Source: Paenibacillus sp. FSL H8-0537
GTDB lineage: Bacteria; Bacillota; Bacilli; Paenibacillales; Paenibacillaceae
Assembly (NCBI RefSeq): GCF_038051995.1
Contig: NZ_CP150290.1
Coordinates: 6,486,501 to 6,550,500, forward strand
Direction: 5' to 3'
Length of the DNA stretch: 64,000 bases
A model generated the notes under the pieces. The model was not told where the DNA came from. It saw nothing but the letters and a program-made list of their open reading frames with translations, and made no database searches. Made by a program: the position numbers and the translations under genes. Positions 39,502 to 49,176 of this stretch are shown in pieces (the first letter of the stretch is position 1; every line of letters starts with the position of its first letter).

Positions 39502-40050
39502 CTACAGTGCTTTAGATTTTAACTGTTTTTCTAACCGTTCAAGCTTGCCGGACAAGCTGCCATCGTAAAGGCGGTCGCCAATGCGGACCTTCACTCCACC
39601 CAGAAGGGCAGGCTCTACGACTTGCTCAGCAATTATGGTTTTGCCTGTCAATCCGCCAAACTGTACTGCAACCTCTGCCAGTTCTGCGTCATTCAAAAGA
39701 CGAGCTGTATATACCGTCGCATGCGCTTGCTTAAGCACTTCGCCTGCGATTTTTGTAAATGCTTCGTAGATTTCCACAATTAGCTCCTGACGCCCGCGCA
39801 CAAAAACCAGCTCCAGCGTATTCAGCAGCAATTCGGAAATGCTTCCACCGAAAGCGGCTTTAAGAACGGCCAGCTTCTTCGAAGCATCAATATTCGGATA
39901 GCTTAGAAACTTTTGGATTTCCAGATCTTCTCCAAGCGATTGTGCAATAGCTTGCAGCTGCTGCTCTACCTCAGAAATAATGCCGCCTTGCTGTGCAAGC
40001 TCGAACAACGCTTTGGCGTAGCGCTTCGCTACCGCTGCGTCCCGGCTCAT
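39502..40050 (-). CDS. atpH: ATP synthase delta subunit
   Basis: 182 residues (OSCP/delta family), links F1 to the b-subunit stalk. N-terminal VAKRYAKALFELAQQ and C-terminal KVRIGDRLYDGSLSGKLERL are diagnostic. Starts in an ATGA overlap with the atpF stop. Confidence 0.97.
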   Translation of the reverse strand: MSRDAAVAKRYAKALFELAQQGGIISEVEQQLQAIAQSLGEDLEIQKFLSYPNIDASKKLAVLKAAFGGSISELLLNTLELVFVRGRQELIVEIYEAFTKIAGEVLKQAHATVYTARLLNDAELAEVAVQFGGLTGKTIIAEQVVEPALLGGVKVRIGDRLYDGSLSGKLERLEKQLKSKAL

Positions 40051-40529
40051 TTGCCGCTTACTTCTTTCAGGTATTGATTAACAAGCTGCTCTTGTGATTT
40101 CTCATCGACTTGCTTCTCAATGATTTTCGAAGCGATTTGAACGGAGATGCCGCCAACTTCAGAACGAAGTGCTGCAATTGCCTTGTTTTTCTCGCTTTCG
40201 ATGTCTTTAAGAGCATCATCTTTCAAACGCGACGCCTCTGTCTTAGCAGTGTTCACGATCTCATCAGCTTGCTTGCTGCTTGTAACTCTCGATTGCTCAA
40301 TAATTTCGTAAGCCTCTTTACGAGCCTGCTCAAGAGCCGCTTTCTGCTCAACCATTTGCTGCTCAGCTTGCTTACGGCTGGATTCAGCTGTATTCATCTG
40401 TTCAAGCACGAGCTGTCTCCGTTTCTCCATAACGCCGAGCAGCGGACCGAATGCGTACTTGTTCAGCAACCAGTACAATACTAAAAAAGCTACTATCGCA
40501 TATACTGTCGATGTCCAATGCAATGCCAT
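40047..40529 (-). CDS. atpF: ATP synthase b subunit
   Basis: 160 residues: one N-terminal membrane helix (TSTVYAIVAFLVLYWLLNKY) and a long charged coiled coil forming the peripheral stalk. The frame opens 12 codons earlier, but GGAG before ATG 40529 sets the start. Overlaps atpH by four bases. Confidence 0.96.
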   Translation of the reverse strand: MALHWTSTVYAIVAFLVLYWLLNKYAFGPLLGVMEKRRQLVLEQMNTAESSRKQAEQQMVEQKAALEQARKEAYEIIEQSRVTSSKQADEIVNTAKTEASRLKDDALKDIESEKNKAIAALRSEVGGISVQIASKIIEKQVDEKSQEQLVNQYLKEVSGK

Positions 40530-40618
40530 TAAAGCCACTCCTTTCTTACCACAAAATTGTCTCAATCACAACGAAGGCGAAGAGGGCTAGGCCTTCCCCG
40601 CCAGATACGTGTTTTAAC

Positions 40619-40891
<273 letters not shown>

Positions 40892-40916
40892 TTAAATCCT
40901 AGGCATCAAGCTTAAC

Positions 40917-41675
40917 TTAATGGTCTTCCTCGTGAATTGCGGCCTGTGAAATGTACACCATCGTAAGCATAGTGAACAAGAAGGCCTGAATTGCGCCGAC
41001 AAAGATACTGAACGCTTGCCATGCCGCGAGGAACGGAGTACCGATAACCCCCAGCATCAAAATGGTCGAGATCAGCACTTCGCCCGCATAGATGTTGGCG
41101 AATAGCCGTAGTGCCAAAGTTACTGGCTTCGAGATTGTCTCGATCAAGTTGATCGGCAGAAAAATTGGAAATGGATGGAAATAGTGTTTCACGTAATGCT
41201 TCGTGTTCATTTTCAAGCCCAGATAATGGACGAGTACGAATACGATTAGCGCCAAACCAGCTGTTACGGAAAGGTCAGCCGTAGGTGATTTCCACCAAGC
41301 CAGCTCCAGATGTCCGCCCTTCTCCTGCAACAGCTCCTCTGTAATGCCTAGTGCCGGATAAGCGTGATGGACTTCTGTCACGATACCGAAAGGCAAACCT
41401 AGCAGGTTGGAGATGAAAATAAACATAATCAACGTCATACCCAAGGAAATGAAAGGCTTGACGCGATTAAGCGGCATTGCGCTGGCAATCAGATTGTGAA
41501 CAAATTCGACGGCCCATTCCAAAAAGTTTTGCATCTTGGAAGGGTTGTCCACCGATAAATTGCGCACAGCAAGTCTCGCCACAACAAAGGTGATGATGGC
41601 GGATACCGTTATCGCAATAAACGTTGAAATGTCGATCTGCAGCGATCCGAGCTGCCACACCGGAAATTCATGCAT
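40917..41675 (-). CDS. atpB: ATP synthase a subunit
   Basis: 252 residues, membrane stator half-channels. The essential Arg is in TLALRLFANIYAGEVLIST; the C-terminal helices end QAFLFTMLTMVYISQA. GGGGTGAG lies upstream of the ATG. Precedes atpE by 85 bases. Confidence 0.97.
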   Translation of the reverse strand: MHEFPVWQLGSLQIDISTFIAITVSAIITFVVARLAVRNLSVDNPSKMQNFLEWAVEFVHNLIASAMPLNRVKPFISLGMTLIMFIFISNLLGLPFGIVTEVHHAYPALGITEELLQEKGGHLELAWWKSPTADLSVTAGLALIVFVLVHYLGLKMNTKHYVKHYFHPFPIFLPINLIETISKPVTLALRLFANIYAGEVLISTILMLGVIGTPFLAAWQAFSIFVGAIQAFLFTMLTMVYISQAAIHEEDH

Positions 41676-41697
41676 GTAAAATTCTCACCCCTTTCCA

Positions 41698-42066
41698 CTA
41701 AAGTTTATTTCTATTATGAATATAAGCTGCTACCAGAAGAATAAAAGGCATAACCATACAGCCAATTAATGCGGCTGGCATGCTGAAGTCTTCCGGAAAG
41801 CGATAAGAAACCATGGCAACCAGCAGCACCATAGCGATGCGGCTTCCAAGTCCCATACCCATTCTGCGAGAGGTTCCTCCTGCTGCTTTAAGCGTAATCA
41901 TTTCCACTCTGCGCCTCAGTAAAAACGCATTCATGAAACTCGCTGCAAGACCCAGTAGAAGACCGAGTGCAACTGTTCGCCAGTTCGGCATAAACGCCCA
42001 GACAATCAGACACACACCCATCATGAAGAGTAGCGACCTTACTGCAGTGTTCATTATTTTATCCAT
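41698..42066 (-). CDS. atpI: ATP synthase subunit I
   Basis: 122 residues, four membrane helices, ATP synthase I family; assists c-ring assembly or magnesium handling in relatives. The start is ATG 42066 because GGAGG lies 6 bases before it and directly abuts the earlier ATG 42072. Overlaps the atpZ stop by eight bases. Confidence 0.9.
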   Translation of the reverse strand: MDKIMNTAVRSLLFMMGVCLIVWAFMPNWRTVALGLLLGLAASFMNAFLLRRRVEMITLKAAGGTSRRMGMGLGSRIAMVLLVAMVSYRFPEDFSMPAALIGCMVMPFILLVAAYIHNRNKL

Positions 42067-42292
42067 CGGCATCCTCCATTACCTTCTTCACAAGCAGAAT
42101 GCCTGAGAGAAGACCGACAGCCAGACCGACCAGTATGCCTCCAACCGTCCAACCCGAACCTCCGCCAAAGCGTTCACCGAGCGACGATCCGAGAAAGTAC
42201 CCTAAAAAGATACAAATAGCGACTTGCAGTCCGAGCCCGCCGACAAGACCTGCGGCAAACAGCGGATTGTCTCTTCTGTTCTTTTTATCCAT
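42059..42292 (-). CDS. atpZ: AtpZ/AtpI-family small membrane protein
   Basis: 77 residues, two helices: NPLFAAGLVGGLGLQVAICI, then the Gly-rich turn GERFGGGSGW and helix TVGGILVGLAVGLLSGILL. Characteristic first gene of Bacillales atp operons, proposed to act with AtpI on cation supply and c-ring assembly. GGGG about 9 bases before ATG 42292. Confidence 0.9.
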   Translation of the reverse strand: MDKKNRRDNPLFAAGLVGGLGLQVAICIFLGYFLGSSLGERFGGGSGWTVGGILVGLAVGLLSGILLVKKVMEDADG

Positions 42293-42319
42293 GGCCCATA
42301 CCCCTGTCAATCCTCATTT

Positions 42320-42349
42320 ATTTTATCCAAGCGGCGCAAGGTTTGTCAA
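42320..42349 (-). promoter_or_regulatory. Sigma-A promoter of the ATP synthase operon
   Basis: On the minus strand: TTGACA, 18 bases, TAAAAT, 28 bases before the atpZ start. Perfect -35 and five of six -10 matches. Confidence 0.78.
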
Positions 42350-42358
42350 TTGATAATC

Positions 42359-42443
42359 CTGTATAGTTTTACTGTACAGATTGCCCAAAAGCCAGTCAAA
42401 TCAAGCCCTCAGAGCCGACAAAACCATACAGTACAACTGTATG
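42359..42443. promoter_or_regulatory. Two related palindromes upstream of the atp promoter
   Basis: CTGTATAGT-TTT-ACTGTACAG-type imperfect palindrome at 42359-42379 lies just upstream of the -35 box. A perfect one, CATACAGT-aca-ACTGTATG, lies at 42425-42443. Both share an ACTGTA half-site. They could bind one regulator or form a terminator-less end for mnaA. Confidence 0.4.
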
Positions 42444-42481
42444 CTGTGCATTGCGCTGCTATTTATAAGACCATGTGTAAA

Positions 42482-43630
42482 CTATGAACGTTGTGTGAAC
42501 GGATCGGGACGCTCAGAATTTCTTCCAAAATGATGCAGCAAAGCTTGCACGATACGTGTCGAAGCTTGTCCATCACCGTATGGATTTGCCGCATGGCTCA
42601 TCTTTTCATACAAGGAAGCATCGTTAAGCAAGGCGCTTGCCCGGCTGTAAACAACCTCTTCATCCGTACCCACAAGCTCAAGTGTACCCGCCTCAATACC
42701 TTCAGGACGCTCTGTTGTATCGCGAAGCACCAGCGTTGGCACTCCAAACGAAGGAGCTTCCTCCTGCAGGCCGCCGGAATCGGTCAAAATCATGTAGGCA
42801 TGTGGATAAAAATTATGGAATTCAAACACATCCAGCGGATCGATAAGCTGAATACGCGGATGGCCGCCGAGAATTTCCGTTGCCGGTTCTTTGACGGCTG
42901 GGTTCGGGTGAACGGCATAGACAATGGCAACATCCTCATGCTCATCGGCAATGCGTTTTACCGCACGGAAAATATTGCGATGCGGCTCGCCCAGCGACTC
43001 GCGGCGATGCGCCGTCATCAAAATCATCCGTTTCCCCTTAGCCCAGTCGATAACCGGGTGAGCAAAGGAAGGATCCACCGTGTATTGGAATACGTCCGTT
43101 GCCGTATTGCCCGTCACATAAACCGTCTTTTCCGACTTGTTCTCCTTGAGCAAATTGCTAGCCGACCAAGAAGTCGGAGCAAAATGCACATCAGACAACA
43201 CACCTGCAAGCTGGCGGTTCATCTCTTCCGGATACGGGGACAGCTTGTTCCAAGTCCGAAGGCCCGCTTCCACATGACCAACTTGGATTTGCTTCAGGAA
43301 AGCAGCGTAGCTGGCGAGGAACGTCGTCTGTGTGTCACCGTGCACCAGCACGATATCCGGCTTTGCTTCCGCCAAAATCGGATCAAGGCCCTCCAAAACG
43401 CGTACGGTCGTTTCCGTTAGCGTCTGGCGGTCCTTCATCACATTCAAATCATAGTTCGGCTGGATTTCAAAAAAATCAAGCACCTGATCCAGCATATGAC
43501 GGTGCTGCGCAGTTACGCAGACGATAGATTCAATATCGTCCGAGTGCTTGTTCAACTCAAGAACAAGCGGCGCCATTTTAACTGCCTCCGGACGCGTACC
43601 GAAAATAGTCATTACTTTTAATTTGGACAA
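42482..43630 (-). CDS. mnaA: UDP-N-acetylglucosamine 2-epimerase (non-hydrolysing)
   Basis: 382 residues. Interconverts UDP-GlcNAc and UDP-ManNAc for wall teichoic acid linkage units and secondary wall polymers, which anchor SLH proteins in Paenibacillaceae. Motifs IFGTRPEAVKMAPLV, HGDTQTTFLASYAAF, HVEAGLRT, TAHRRESLGEP, and DSGGLQEEAPSFGVP are complete. Start is TTG 43630 with GGAGTG upstream. Sits between upp and the atp promoter. Confidence 0.96.
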   Translation of the reverse strand: MSKLKVMTIFGTRPEAVKMAPLVLELNKHSDDIESIVCVTAQHRHMLDQVLDFFEIQPNYDLNVMKDRQTLTETTVRVLEGLDPILAEAKPDIVLVHGDTQTTFLASYAAFLKQIQVGHVEAGLRTWNKLSPYPEEMNRQLAGVLSDVHFAPTSWSASNLLKENKSEKTVYVTGNTATDVFQYTVDPSFAHPVIDWAKGKRMILMTAHRRESLGEPHRNIFRAVKRIADEHEDVAIVYAVHPNPAVKEPATEILGGHPRIQLIDPLDVFEFHNFYPHAYMILTDSGGLQEEAPSFGVPTLVLRDTTERPEGIEAGTLELVGTDEEVVYSRASALLNDASLYEKMSHAANPYGDGQASTRIVQALLHHFGRNSERPDPFTQRS

Positions 43631-43669
43631 AACAATTCACTCCTATAATCTGCTTGCGCCAGGCAGGCG

Positions 43670-44299
43670 CTAATTAGTGCCGAACATGCGGTCGCCCGCG
43701 TCGCCAAGACCTGGAACAATATAGCCCTTCTCGTTCAGACACTCATCCAGCGCGGCAATATAAATATCGATGTCCGGGTGCGCTTCCTGTACGGCCTTCA
43801 CGCCTTCAGGCGCAGCAATTAGACACATCAGCTTAATATGCTCGCAGTCGCGTTTTTTGAGCGCAGTAATAGCCGCGATTGCGGAGCCGCCAGTAGCCAG
43901 CATCGGATCCACAACAACGAGCAATCGATTCGGAGCATCCGTCGGCAGGTTGATATAATATTCCGTTGGCTGTAGCGTTTCATGATCGCGGAACAAGCCG
44001 ATATGACCAACCTTTGCAGCAGGAATAAGCTTCAAAATACCCTCTACCATGCCAAGACCGGCGCGCAAAATCGGAACAAGACCCAGCATGCGTCCCGATA
44101 CGACCTTCGATGGCGTCTGCGCAACCGGCGTCTGTACGGTAATCGTTTCAAGCGGGATGTCCCTTGTAATTTCATATGCCATTAATGTTGCTACTTCATC
44201 AACCAGTTCCCGAAAATCTTTCGTATTCGTATCTTTATTCCGAATAAAGGTCAGCTTATGCTGGATTAACGGATGGTCGCAGATGACCAATTTGCTCAT
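43670..44299 (-). CDS. upp: Uracil phosphoribosyltransferase
   Basis: 209 residues, pyrimidine salvage: uracil + PRPP to UMP. PRPP loop [16 protein letters not shown] and C-terminal uracil site [17 protein letters not shown] intact. GGAGGAATAA upstream of the ATG. Next to glyA and atp as in B. subtilis. Confidence 0.97.
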   Translation of the reverse strand: MSKLVICDHPLIQHKLTFIRNKDTNTKDFRELVDEVATLMAYEITRDIPLETITVQTPVAQTPSKVVSGRMLGLVPILRAGLGMVEGILKLIPAAKVGHIGLFRDHETLQPTEYYINLPTDAPNRLLVVVDPMLATGGSAIAAITALKKRDCEHIKLMCLIAAPEGVKAVQEAHPDIDIYIAALDECLNEKGYIVPGLGDAGDRMFGTN

Positions 44300-44358
44300 G
44301 GAGCGTTATTCCTCCTGTGTGATAACGTATTTCTGTATCTGTAGACACAATCCCGTAT

Positions 44359-44367
44359 ATTATAGCA
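44359..44367 (-). promoter_or_regulatory. Extended -10 promoter of upp
   Basis: On the minus strand TGCTATAAT, a TG-extended perfect -10, 60 bases before the upp start. The -35 region (TGCATC) is weak, as expected for extended -10 promoters. Confidence 0.55.
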
Positions 44368-44421
44368 TTGTAAAAGGCCTGATGCATCCTGTGATTTTTC
44401 GCTTTGAAAAATCGTCCGTTT

Positions 44422-45513
44422 TTAGCTGCTGCAGCCGCCGCCACAGCCGCCACCGCTGTCTCCCCCACTACTGCCTCCGCAGGAGCTGGATGAGTCGCTG
44501 CCGCTGTCATGGCCGCCGCTGGAATCATCACGGTCATGAGAGGAGCCCAATCCGTCGCAGCCGTATGTCGACGACCCGCTGCCATTTGCATCTCTTTGGG
44601 CTTTTGTCTGCGCTGCATTCATTTGCTCGGCAAAGTCATTAGGCGAAGAAGCGGATATGGAATGAAAAATGAGCATGCCGGACAGCATGCCTGTCGCTCC
44701 AACTGCCGGATCATAGCCGCCCTTCCAGGAGGAAGAGGCGCCCACCGGATAAGGCTTAACCTGCTCATCGCTATTATGCAGCTGCGATTTCAAGCGCCAC
44801 TGCAAATAATCTATCGTCTTCTGCATATCGGGGTATGCTGCCGCTGCATTGGCATTAAACCATTTTTCCGTCAGCCCCTGCTCCGATTGCTCTGCAAACT
44901 CATCCATCCACTCACGAGGAAGCGGCGTCTTGAAAAAGGCGCCCCACACCCGACCGCTTGCCAGCGTTTGCTGAAACAGCTCTGCGTATACCCAGTCAAA
45001 CCAGGCCCGGCCATCGACATTTGGACGTTCATTTTCAGCGTGCGGGGCATGATGAATCAGCCCGCCACAGAAGGATGTGCAAAACAGCTCATACTCCCGC
45101 GTAAACATCAGCATTTCATGCCAGATGAGATCCGCACGGCCGCTGTACATCGGAACTCCCCGAAGCAGTCCGCACATTAGAAAAAATCGTTTCAGCTCGA
45201 AAAAGGTCCATTTCCATTCCTTATCGGACAAGCTCGGCAGCTGCTTGAGCACCCGATCCTTGATCCGGCTTTCAAAATCATTCGTAAGGGCAGCCTCAAG
45301 ACGTTCGGCAGCCAGGCGGGCAGGATGCTGGTAAGGAACTCCCAGGGCAAGCGGCGGCTCCTCAGACGGCCAAGAGGCTAACGACAAGCTTCGCTTGCCC
45401 AGCGAATGGCCATTATCATTTCTTTTTCGCGAACGATTGGCTCGGGTTACGATTACAATTACAAGTACGATAATTACAACGTAAATCAGAACGAGAAAAA
45501 TCGTATTGCTCAT
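44422..45513 (-). CDS. Membrane-anchored protein with a glycine-rich-domain (GRDP-like) core and Cys/Gly tail
   Basis: 363 residues. N-terminal helix (FLVLIYVVIIVLVIVIVT), a basic linker, then a helical domain around residues 90-230 with the motif GVPMYSGRADLIWHEMLMFT followed by REYELFC and FCGGLIHHAPH. The WHEM...FTRxYxxFC...IHHxP pattern resembles glycine-rich-domain-containing proteins (GRDP, PF07173). The C-terminus is Ser/Gly/Asp-rich and ends GGGCGGGCSS. Conserved His and Cys suggest metal binding (inference). GGTGAT before ATG 45513; an in-frame ATG seven codons earlier lacks a ribosome site. Placed between upp and glyA. Function unknown. Confidence 0.72.
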   Translation of the reverse strand: MSNTIFLVLIYVVIIVLVIVIVTRANRSRKRNDNGHSLGKRSLSLASWPSEEPPLALGVPYQHPARLAAERLEAALTNDFESRIKDRVLKQLPSLSDKEWKWTFFELKRFFLMCGLLRGVPMYSGRADLIWHEMLMFTREYELFCTSFCGGLIHHAPHAENERPNVDGRAWFDWVYAELFQQTLASGRVWGAFFKTPLPREWMDEFAEQSEQGLTEKWFNANAAAAYPDMQKTIDYLQWRLKSQLHNSDEQVKPYPVGASSSWKGGYDPAVGATGMLSGMLIFHSISASSPNDFAEQMNAAQTKAQRDANGSGSSTYGCDGLGSSHDRDDSSGGHDSGSDSSSSCGGSSGGDSGGGCGGGCSS

Positions 45514-45655
45514 GGCTGTACCATCACCTTCCATTTAGCTTTGTCTGTACTATTGTAGCATGCCGAATGGTTTTACTGCATAATACATCTGCCAAAAATG
45601 AATAAAAATCCCTTTTAGTAATGGTATGAAAGCCTTCAAACGCTTGTTTATACGC

Positions 45656-45696
45656 AAAAATGCCGCATAGAGGCCGAAGCCCTATGCGGCATTTTT
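45656..45696 (-). terminator. Terminator of glyA
   Basis: AAAAATGCCGCATAG and CTATGCGGCATTTTT form a perfect 15-bp stem; T-rich on both strands. Fourteen bases after the glyA stop. Confidence 0.95.
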
Positions 45697-45709
45697 CAAA
45701 AGTCTATGA

Positions 45710-46957
45710 TTAGTATTTCAGTTCTGTATAAAGCGGATATTGCGATGTCAGATCGCGAACGATTTGGCGGGATTTTTCTAGCGTTGCCTCATCCTTCGGA
45801 TTTTTCAGCGTAACAGCGATCACTTCGCCGATTACTTTCATCGCTTTCTCATCCATGCCGCGCGAAGTGGCAGCTGGCGTTCCAAGACGGATACCGCTAG
45901 TGATGAACGGGCTCGTTGGATCGAAAGGAATCGCGTTTTTGTTAGCTGTAATACCGATTGAATCCAGCACGTGCTCGGCTTCCTTGCCTGTGATGTTCAG
46001 GGAACGCGTGTCGATCAGCATCAGGTGGTTGTCTGTGCCGCCGGATACGATGTTAATGCCTTCTGCAACGAGCGTATCGGAAAGAACCGCGGCATTTTTC
46101 ACAACGTTTTGCGCGTATGTTTTGAACGATGGCTGCAAAGCTTCGCCGAGCGCTACTGCTTTAGCCGCAATAACGTGCATCAGAGGGCCGCCTTGTGTAC
46201 CTGGGAATACCGCTTTGTCGATCGCAGCTGCCCACTCTTTACGGCACAAGATCAAGCCGCCGCGAGGACCGCGAAGCGTTTTGTGCGTTGTTGTTGTAAC
46301 GAAATGTGCATGCGGCACTGGGTTAGGATGAAGACCAGCAGCCACAAGACCTGCAATATGAGCCATATCTACAAAAAATAGCGCGCCTACATCGTTGGCG
46401 ATTTTAGCCATTTTTTCGAAATCAATAATACGCGGGTATGCAGATGCGCCAGCTACGATCATGCGAGGGCGGTGCTTGAATGCCGCTTTGCGAACTTCTT
46501 CATAATCAATCGTGAAGGATTCTTCATTTACGCCGTATGCTACAAAGTTGTAAAGCAAGCCGGAAGCATTAACCGGGCTGCCGTGCGTCAAGTGGCCGCC
46601 ATGTGCCAAATTCATGCCCAGTACCGTGTCGCCAGGCTTAAGCGCCGCCAAATAAACAGCCATGTTCGCTTGTGCGCCGGAATGCGGCTGTACGTTGGCA
46701 TGGTCTGCGCCAAACAGCTCTTTTGCACGATCGCGTGCGATATCTTCAACGATGTCCACATGCTCACAGCCGCCGTAGAAGCGTTTGCCTGGGTAGCCTT
46801 CCGCATATTTGTTCGTCAAAGCAGAACCCAAAGCTTCCAGAACAGCTTCGCTTACGATATTTTCTGATGCGATTAGCTCGATGTTATCGCGTTGGCGCTG
46901 CAATTCCAGTCCCATTGCTTTCAAAACCTCTGGATCTTGTTTACGTAGATTTTCCAT
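45710..46957 (-). CDS. glyA: Serine hydroxymethyltransferase
   Basis: 415 residues. PLP enzyme converting serine and tetrahydrofolate to glycine and methylene-THF. PLP lysine in [27 protein letters not shown] and [18 protein letters not shown] are family hallmarks. GGAGG before the ATG. No riboswitch is visible in the 130-base leader. Confidence 0.97.
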   Translation of the reverse strand: MENLRKQDPEVLKAMGLELQRQRDNIELIASENIVSEAVLEALGSALTNKYAEGYPGKRFYGGCEHVDIVEDIARDRAKELFGADHANVQPHSGAQANMAVYLAALKPGDTVLGMNLAHGGHLTHGSPVNASGLLYNFVAYGVNEESFTIDYEEVRKAAFKHRPRMIVAGASAYPRIIDFEKMAKIANDVGALFFVDMAHIAGLVAAGLHPNPVPHAHFVTTTTHKTLRGPRGGLILCRKEWAAAIDKAVFPGTQGGPLMHVIAAKAVALGEALQPSFKTYAQNVVKNAAVLSDTLVAEGINIVSGGTDNHLMLIDTRSLNITGKEAEHVLDSIGITANKNAIPFDPTSPFITSGIRLGTPAATSRGMDEKAMKVIGEVIAVTLKNPKDEATLEKSRQIVRDLTSQYPLYTELKY

Positions 46958-47087
46958 TATAATTGCCTCCTCAGTAGTGTGTACTTGTTATATAAATAAG
47001 GATTAAGCAGGATATGCTCGTCAGATACATGTTCTACGGGATATACGCTCGATCCGCCAATAATAAACGCTTATGAAATACTATTGA

Positions 47088-47711
47088 TTAATCGCAAGTC
47101 CCGGCCGACTGCTCCGGAGTCAATACAACAGCATCACGGCTGTCTGCCACGCCACCGAGCTCATACACCGCACGCACACCGCCAATCAGCTTTGGCCGCG
47201 TAACCGCCATCGTGACATGCGCCTCGCCAATGCTGCGGATAGAAGGCCGCACCGGAACCGCTACTCTGCGCAAATGCATACCGATGAAGGTATCGCCAAT
47301 ATCTATTCCAGCATGAGCGGCTACCGTCTCGACGAGGCAAGCATCGCTGATGTGCCGATATGCGTAAGCCGCCATGGAGCCTCCTGCCTTCGGAACGGGA
47401 ATCGCCGCAACCTGTTCAAGCCCATAGCGTTCAGCGGCATCACGCTCGATAACGAGCGCACGGTTTAAATGCTCGCAGCATTGATACACGGGATAAAAGC
47501 CAATGTCGCGGCGCACAGCCTCCACTCCAGCGAAAATTTCCGCAGCAGCTTGGAGCGTGCCCGACGTTCCAATGCGCCGGCCCAGCACCTCGCTCGTGCT
47601 CGTGCCGATGACGAGAAGCTGTCCAGCCCGCAGGCTGCCCGCTGCCGCAAGCTCGCGAACGATCGTCTCTACTGCACTTGCTATCGCTATCGTTTCCTCG
47701 TTTGCTCCCAT
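47088..47711 (-). CDS. ywlG: YwlG family (TIGR01440/DUF436) protein
   Basis: 207 residues. Shows the family blocks LLVIGTSTSEVLGRRIGTSG, FYPVYQCCEHLNRALVIER and KAGGSMAAYAYRHI. Function unproven in the family. The frame is open 17 codons further up, but AAGGAGG is spaced for ATG 47711. Lies between rpiB and glyA as in B. subtilis (ywlF-ywlG-glyA). Confidence 0.88.
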   Translation of the reverse strand: MGANEETIAIASAVETIVRELAAAGSLRAGQLLVIGTSTSEVLGRRIGTSGTLQAAAEIFAGVEAVRRDIGFYPVYQCCEHLNRALVIERDAAERYGLEQVAAIPVPKAGGSMAAYAYRHISDACLVETVAAHAGIDIGDTFIGMHLRRVAVPVRPSIRSIGEAHVTMAVTRPKLIGGVRAVYELGGVADSRDAVVLTPEQSAGTCD

Positions 47712-47786
47712 CGCAGGCGGCCTCCTTGTTTGACTAACCGTTTCCATGCAGGCATGGAACAACGCCTTCTTCCGCGCTCATTTAGC

Positions 47787-48239
47787 TTAAGCGTTATATT
47801 TTTGCTCGATTTGGCCTACTTTATGAATGCGTCCCGCATGGCGTTCGCCGCCGGAGAATGGCGTATCCAGCCAAATGCGAAGAATTTCCTGTGCAACGCC
47901 TGGGCCAATGACCCGCTCACCCAGCGCAATTACATTCGTATCATTATGCTCGCGCGTCGCTTTGGCGGAAAATAAATCGTGCACCAGCGCACAGCGGATG
48001 CCTTTAACCTTATTAGCGGCAATCGACATGCCAATGCCTGTTCCACAAATGAGAATGCCGCGGTCGAATTCCCCGCTTGCCACCTTTTCAGCTACAGGCA
48101 GTGCATAATCCGGGTAATCAACCGATTGATTGCAGTCACAACCGAAATCTTCAATTTCGTGTCCAAGCGATAGCAGAAATGGTACAATTTCGTCCTTCAG
48201 CCGATAGCCGGCATGATCGGCCCCAATGGCAATTTTCAC
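47787..48239 (-). CDS. rpiB: Ribose 5-phosphate isomerase B
   Basis: 150 residues, pentose phosphate pathway. GADHAGYRLK at the N-terminus, conserved Cys in GILICGTGIGMSIAANKV and the HNDTNVIALG block. The start is GTG 48239, seven bases from GGAGG; the earlier in-frame ATG would add 21 atypical residues. B. subtilis homologue is YwlF. Confidence 0.95.
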   Translation of the reverse strand: MKIAIGADHAGYRLKDEIVPFLLSLGHEIEDFGCDCNQSVDYPDYALPVAEKVASGEFDRGILICGTGIGMSIAANKVKGIRCALVHDLFSAKATREHNDTNVIALGERVIGPGVAQEILRIWLDTPFSGGERHAGRIHKVGQIEQKYNA

Positions 48240-48572
48240 GTATAAACCTCCTCCAAAGTATGACGATGCTGCACTTACATGGATACTTGCGGTGCACGGC
48301 ACATGAACTCCGCTTCCGCAATTCGACGCTTTTATTATACCTAAATTTGTCCCAAAAGACGAAAAAAGAGCATGACATGCTCTTCAGCATGCTGCTCTTT
48401 GCCCAGGCGACCGGCCGTATGTTCCGATGCTCCACCGTGGTTACCCACTTCCGTCGCCAGTCACATCGGAAACCGTATATCTGTACCCATCATAGCCGAA
48501 TTATTTTGAAAAATCAATCGTTCCTGCGCCTAAATTCGCGCTTTCCCTTTTTGCGTTGCCGCAGCTATCCGC
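48240..48572. other. Intergenic region between ywlE and rpiB
   Basis: 333 bases with no supported gene. It contains the ywlE terminator at 48361-48384 and, upstream of rpiB, room for a promoter that I could not identify with confidence. Confidence 0.5.
48361..48384 (-). terminator. Terminator between ywlE and rpiB
   Basis: GAGCATG-a-CATGCTC perfect stem, followed on the minus strand by TTTTTTCG. The nearly absent loop may reshape with the adjacent AGCATGCT repeat. Confidence 0.75.
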
Positions 48573-49151
48573 TTATTCCTGCTTTAAACGCAAGAGCAGC
48601 AGCTGCAAGCAGCTGCGAATTTCCTCGGCGCAGCTTTTGTAATTCTCAAGCGTTCCGCCAAACGGGTCTATAATATCAAAGCTCGGTATGCGTCGCTCCA
48701 GCGCTAGCAGACGATTGCGTTCGCCATCGCTCAACTGCTGTCCCAGCGTCTGCTTCATATGCAGCTCCGTATACAGCTGCTCCAGCTCCCTAATGTCTGC
48801 CAGTACACCTGTGTCCTGATTAACATACTCTTTGAGCGTATGTGCTTTGTCGACGGCTTCAGGAAACCATTGGAGCAGTCCTCTTTTGTGGCTGGCGGTC
48901 ATCGTAAGCACGAGGTCAGCCCATTTCACCGCTTCTCCAGTCAGCGCGCACGAAGAGCTCTGATGTTCAATGCCATAACCACGCAGCACCTCTGTCGCAT
49001 GGCCGGAAACGGCCAAACCATCGATTGTCGAAATGCCTGCCGAACGCACTTCAATCGCTACGCCCTGCTGGCCCGCCATATTTTTCAGCATCGCCTCCGC
49101 CATCGGAGAACGACAGGTATTTCCCGTACAAATGAACAAAATGCGCTTCAC
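48573..49151 (-). CDS. ywlE: Protein-arginine phosphatase YwlE (low-MW phosphatase fold)
   Basis: 192 residues. The active loop CTGNTCRS (Cys8 to Ser15) is followed by PMAEAMLK; the general-acid region reads SFDIIDPFGG. In B. subtilis YwlE the Thr of this loop gives specificity for phosphoarginine over phosphotyrosine; the same Thr (Thr12) is here, so it probably opposes McsB arginine kinase. Start GTG with GGGGG upstream. About 40 residues longer than B. subtilis YwlE, mostly in the middle. Confidence 0.92.
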   Translation of the reverse strand: MKRILFICTGNTCRSPMAEAMLKNMAGQQGVAIEVRSAGISTIDGLAVSGHATEVLRGYGIEHQSSSCALTGEAVKWADLVLTMTASHKRGLLQWFPEAVDKAHTLKEYVNQDTGVLADIRELEQLYTELHMKQTLGQQLSDGERNRLLALERRIPSFDIIDPFGGTLENYKSCAEEIRSCLQLLLLRLKQE

Positions 49152-49176
49152 GCCGCATGCCCCCTTCTATGTGTAC

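Noticed and set aside
46958..47087. Riboswitch (glycine or folate type) upstream of glyA
   Set aside because: No conserved riboswitch core could be recognised in the short leader.
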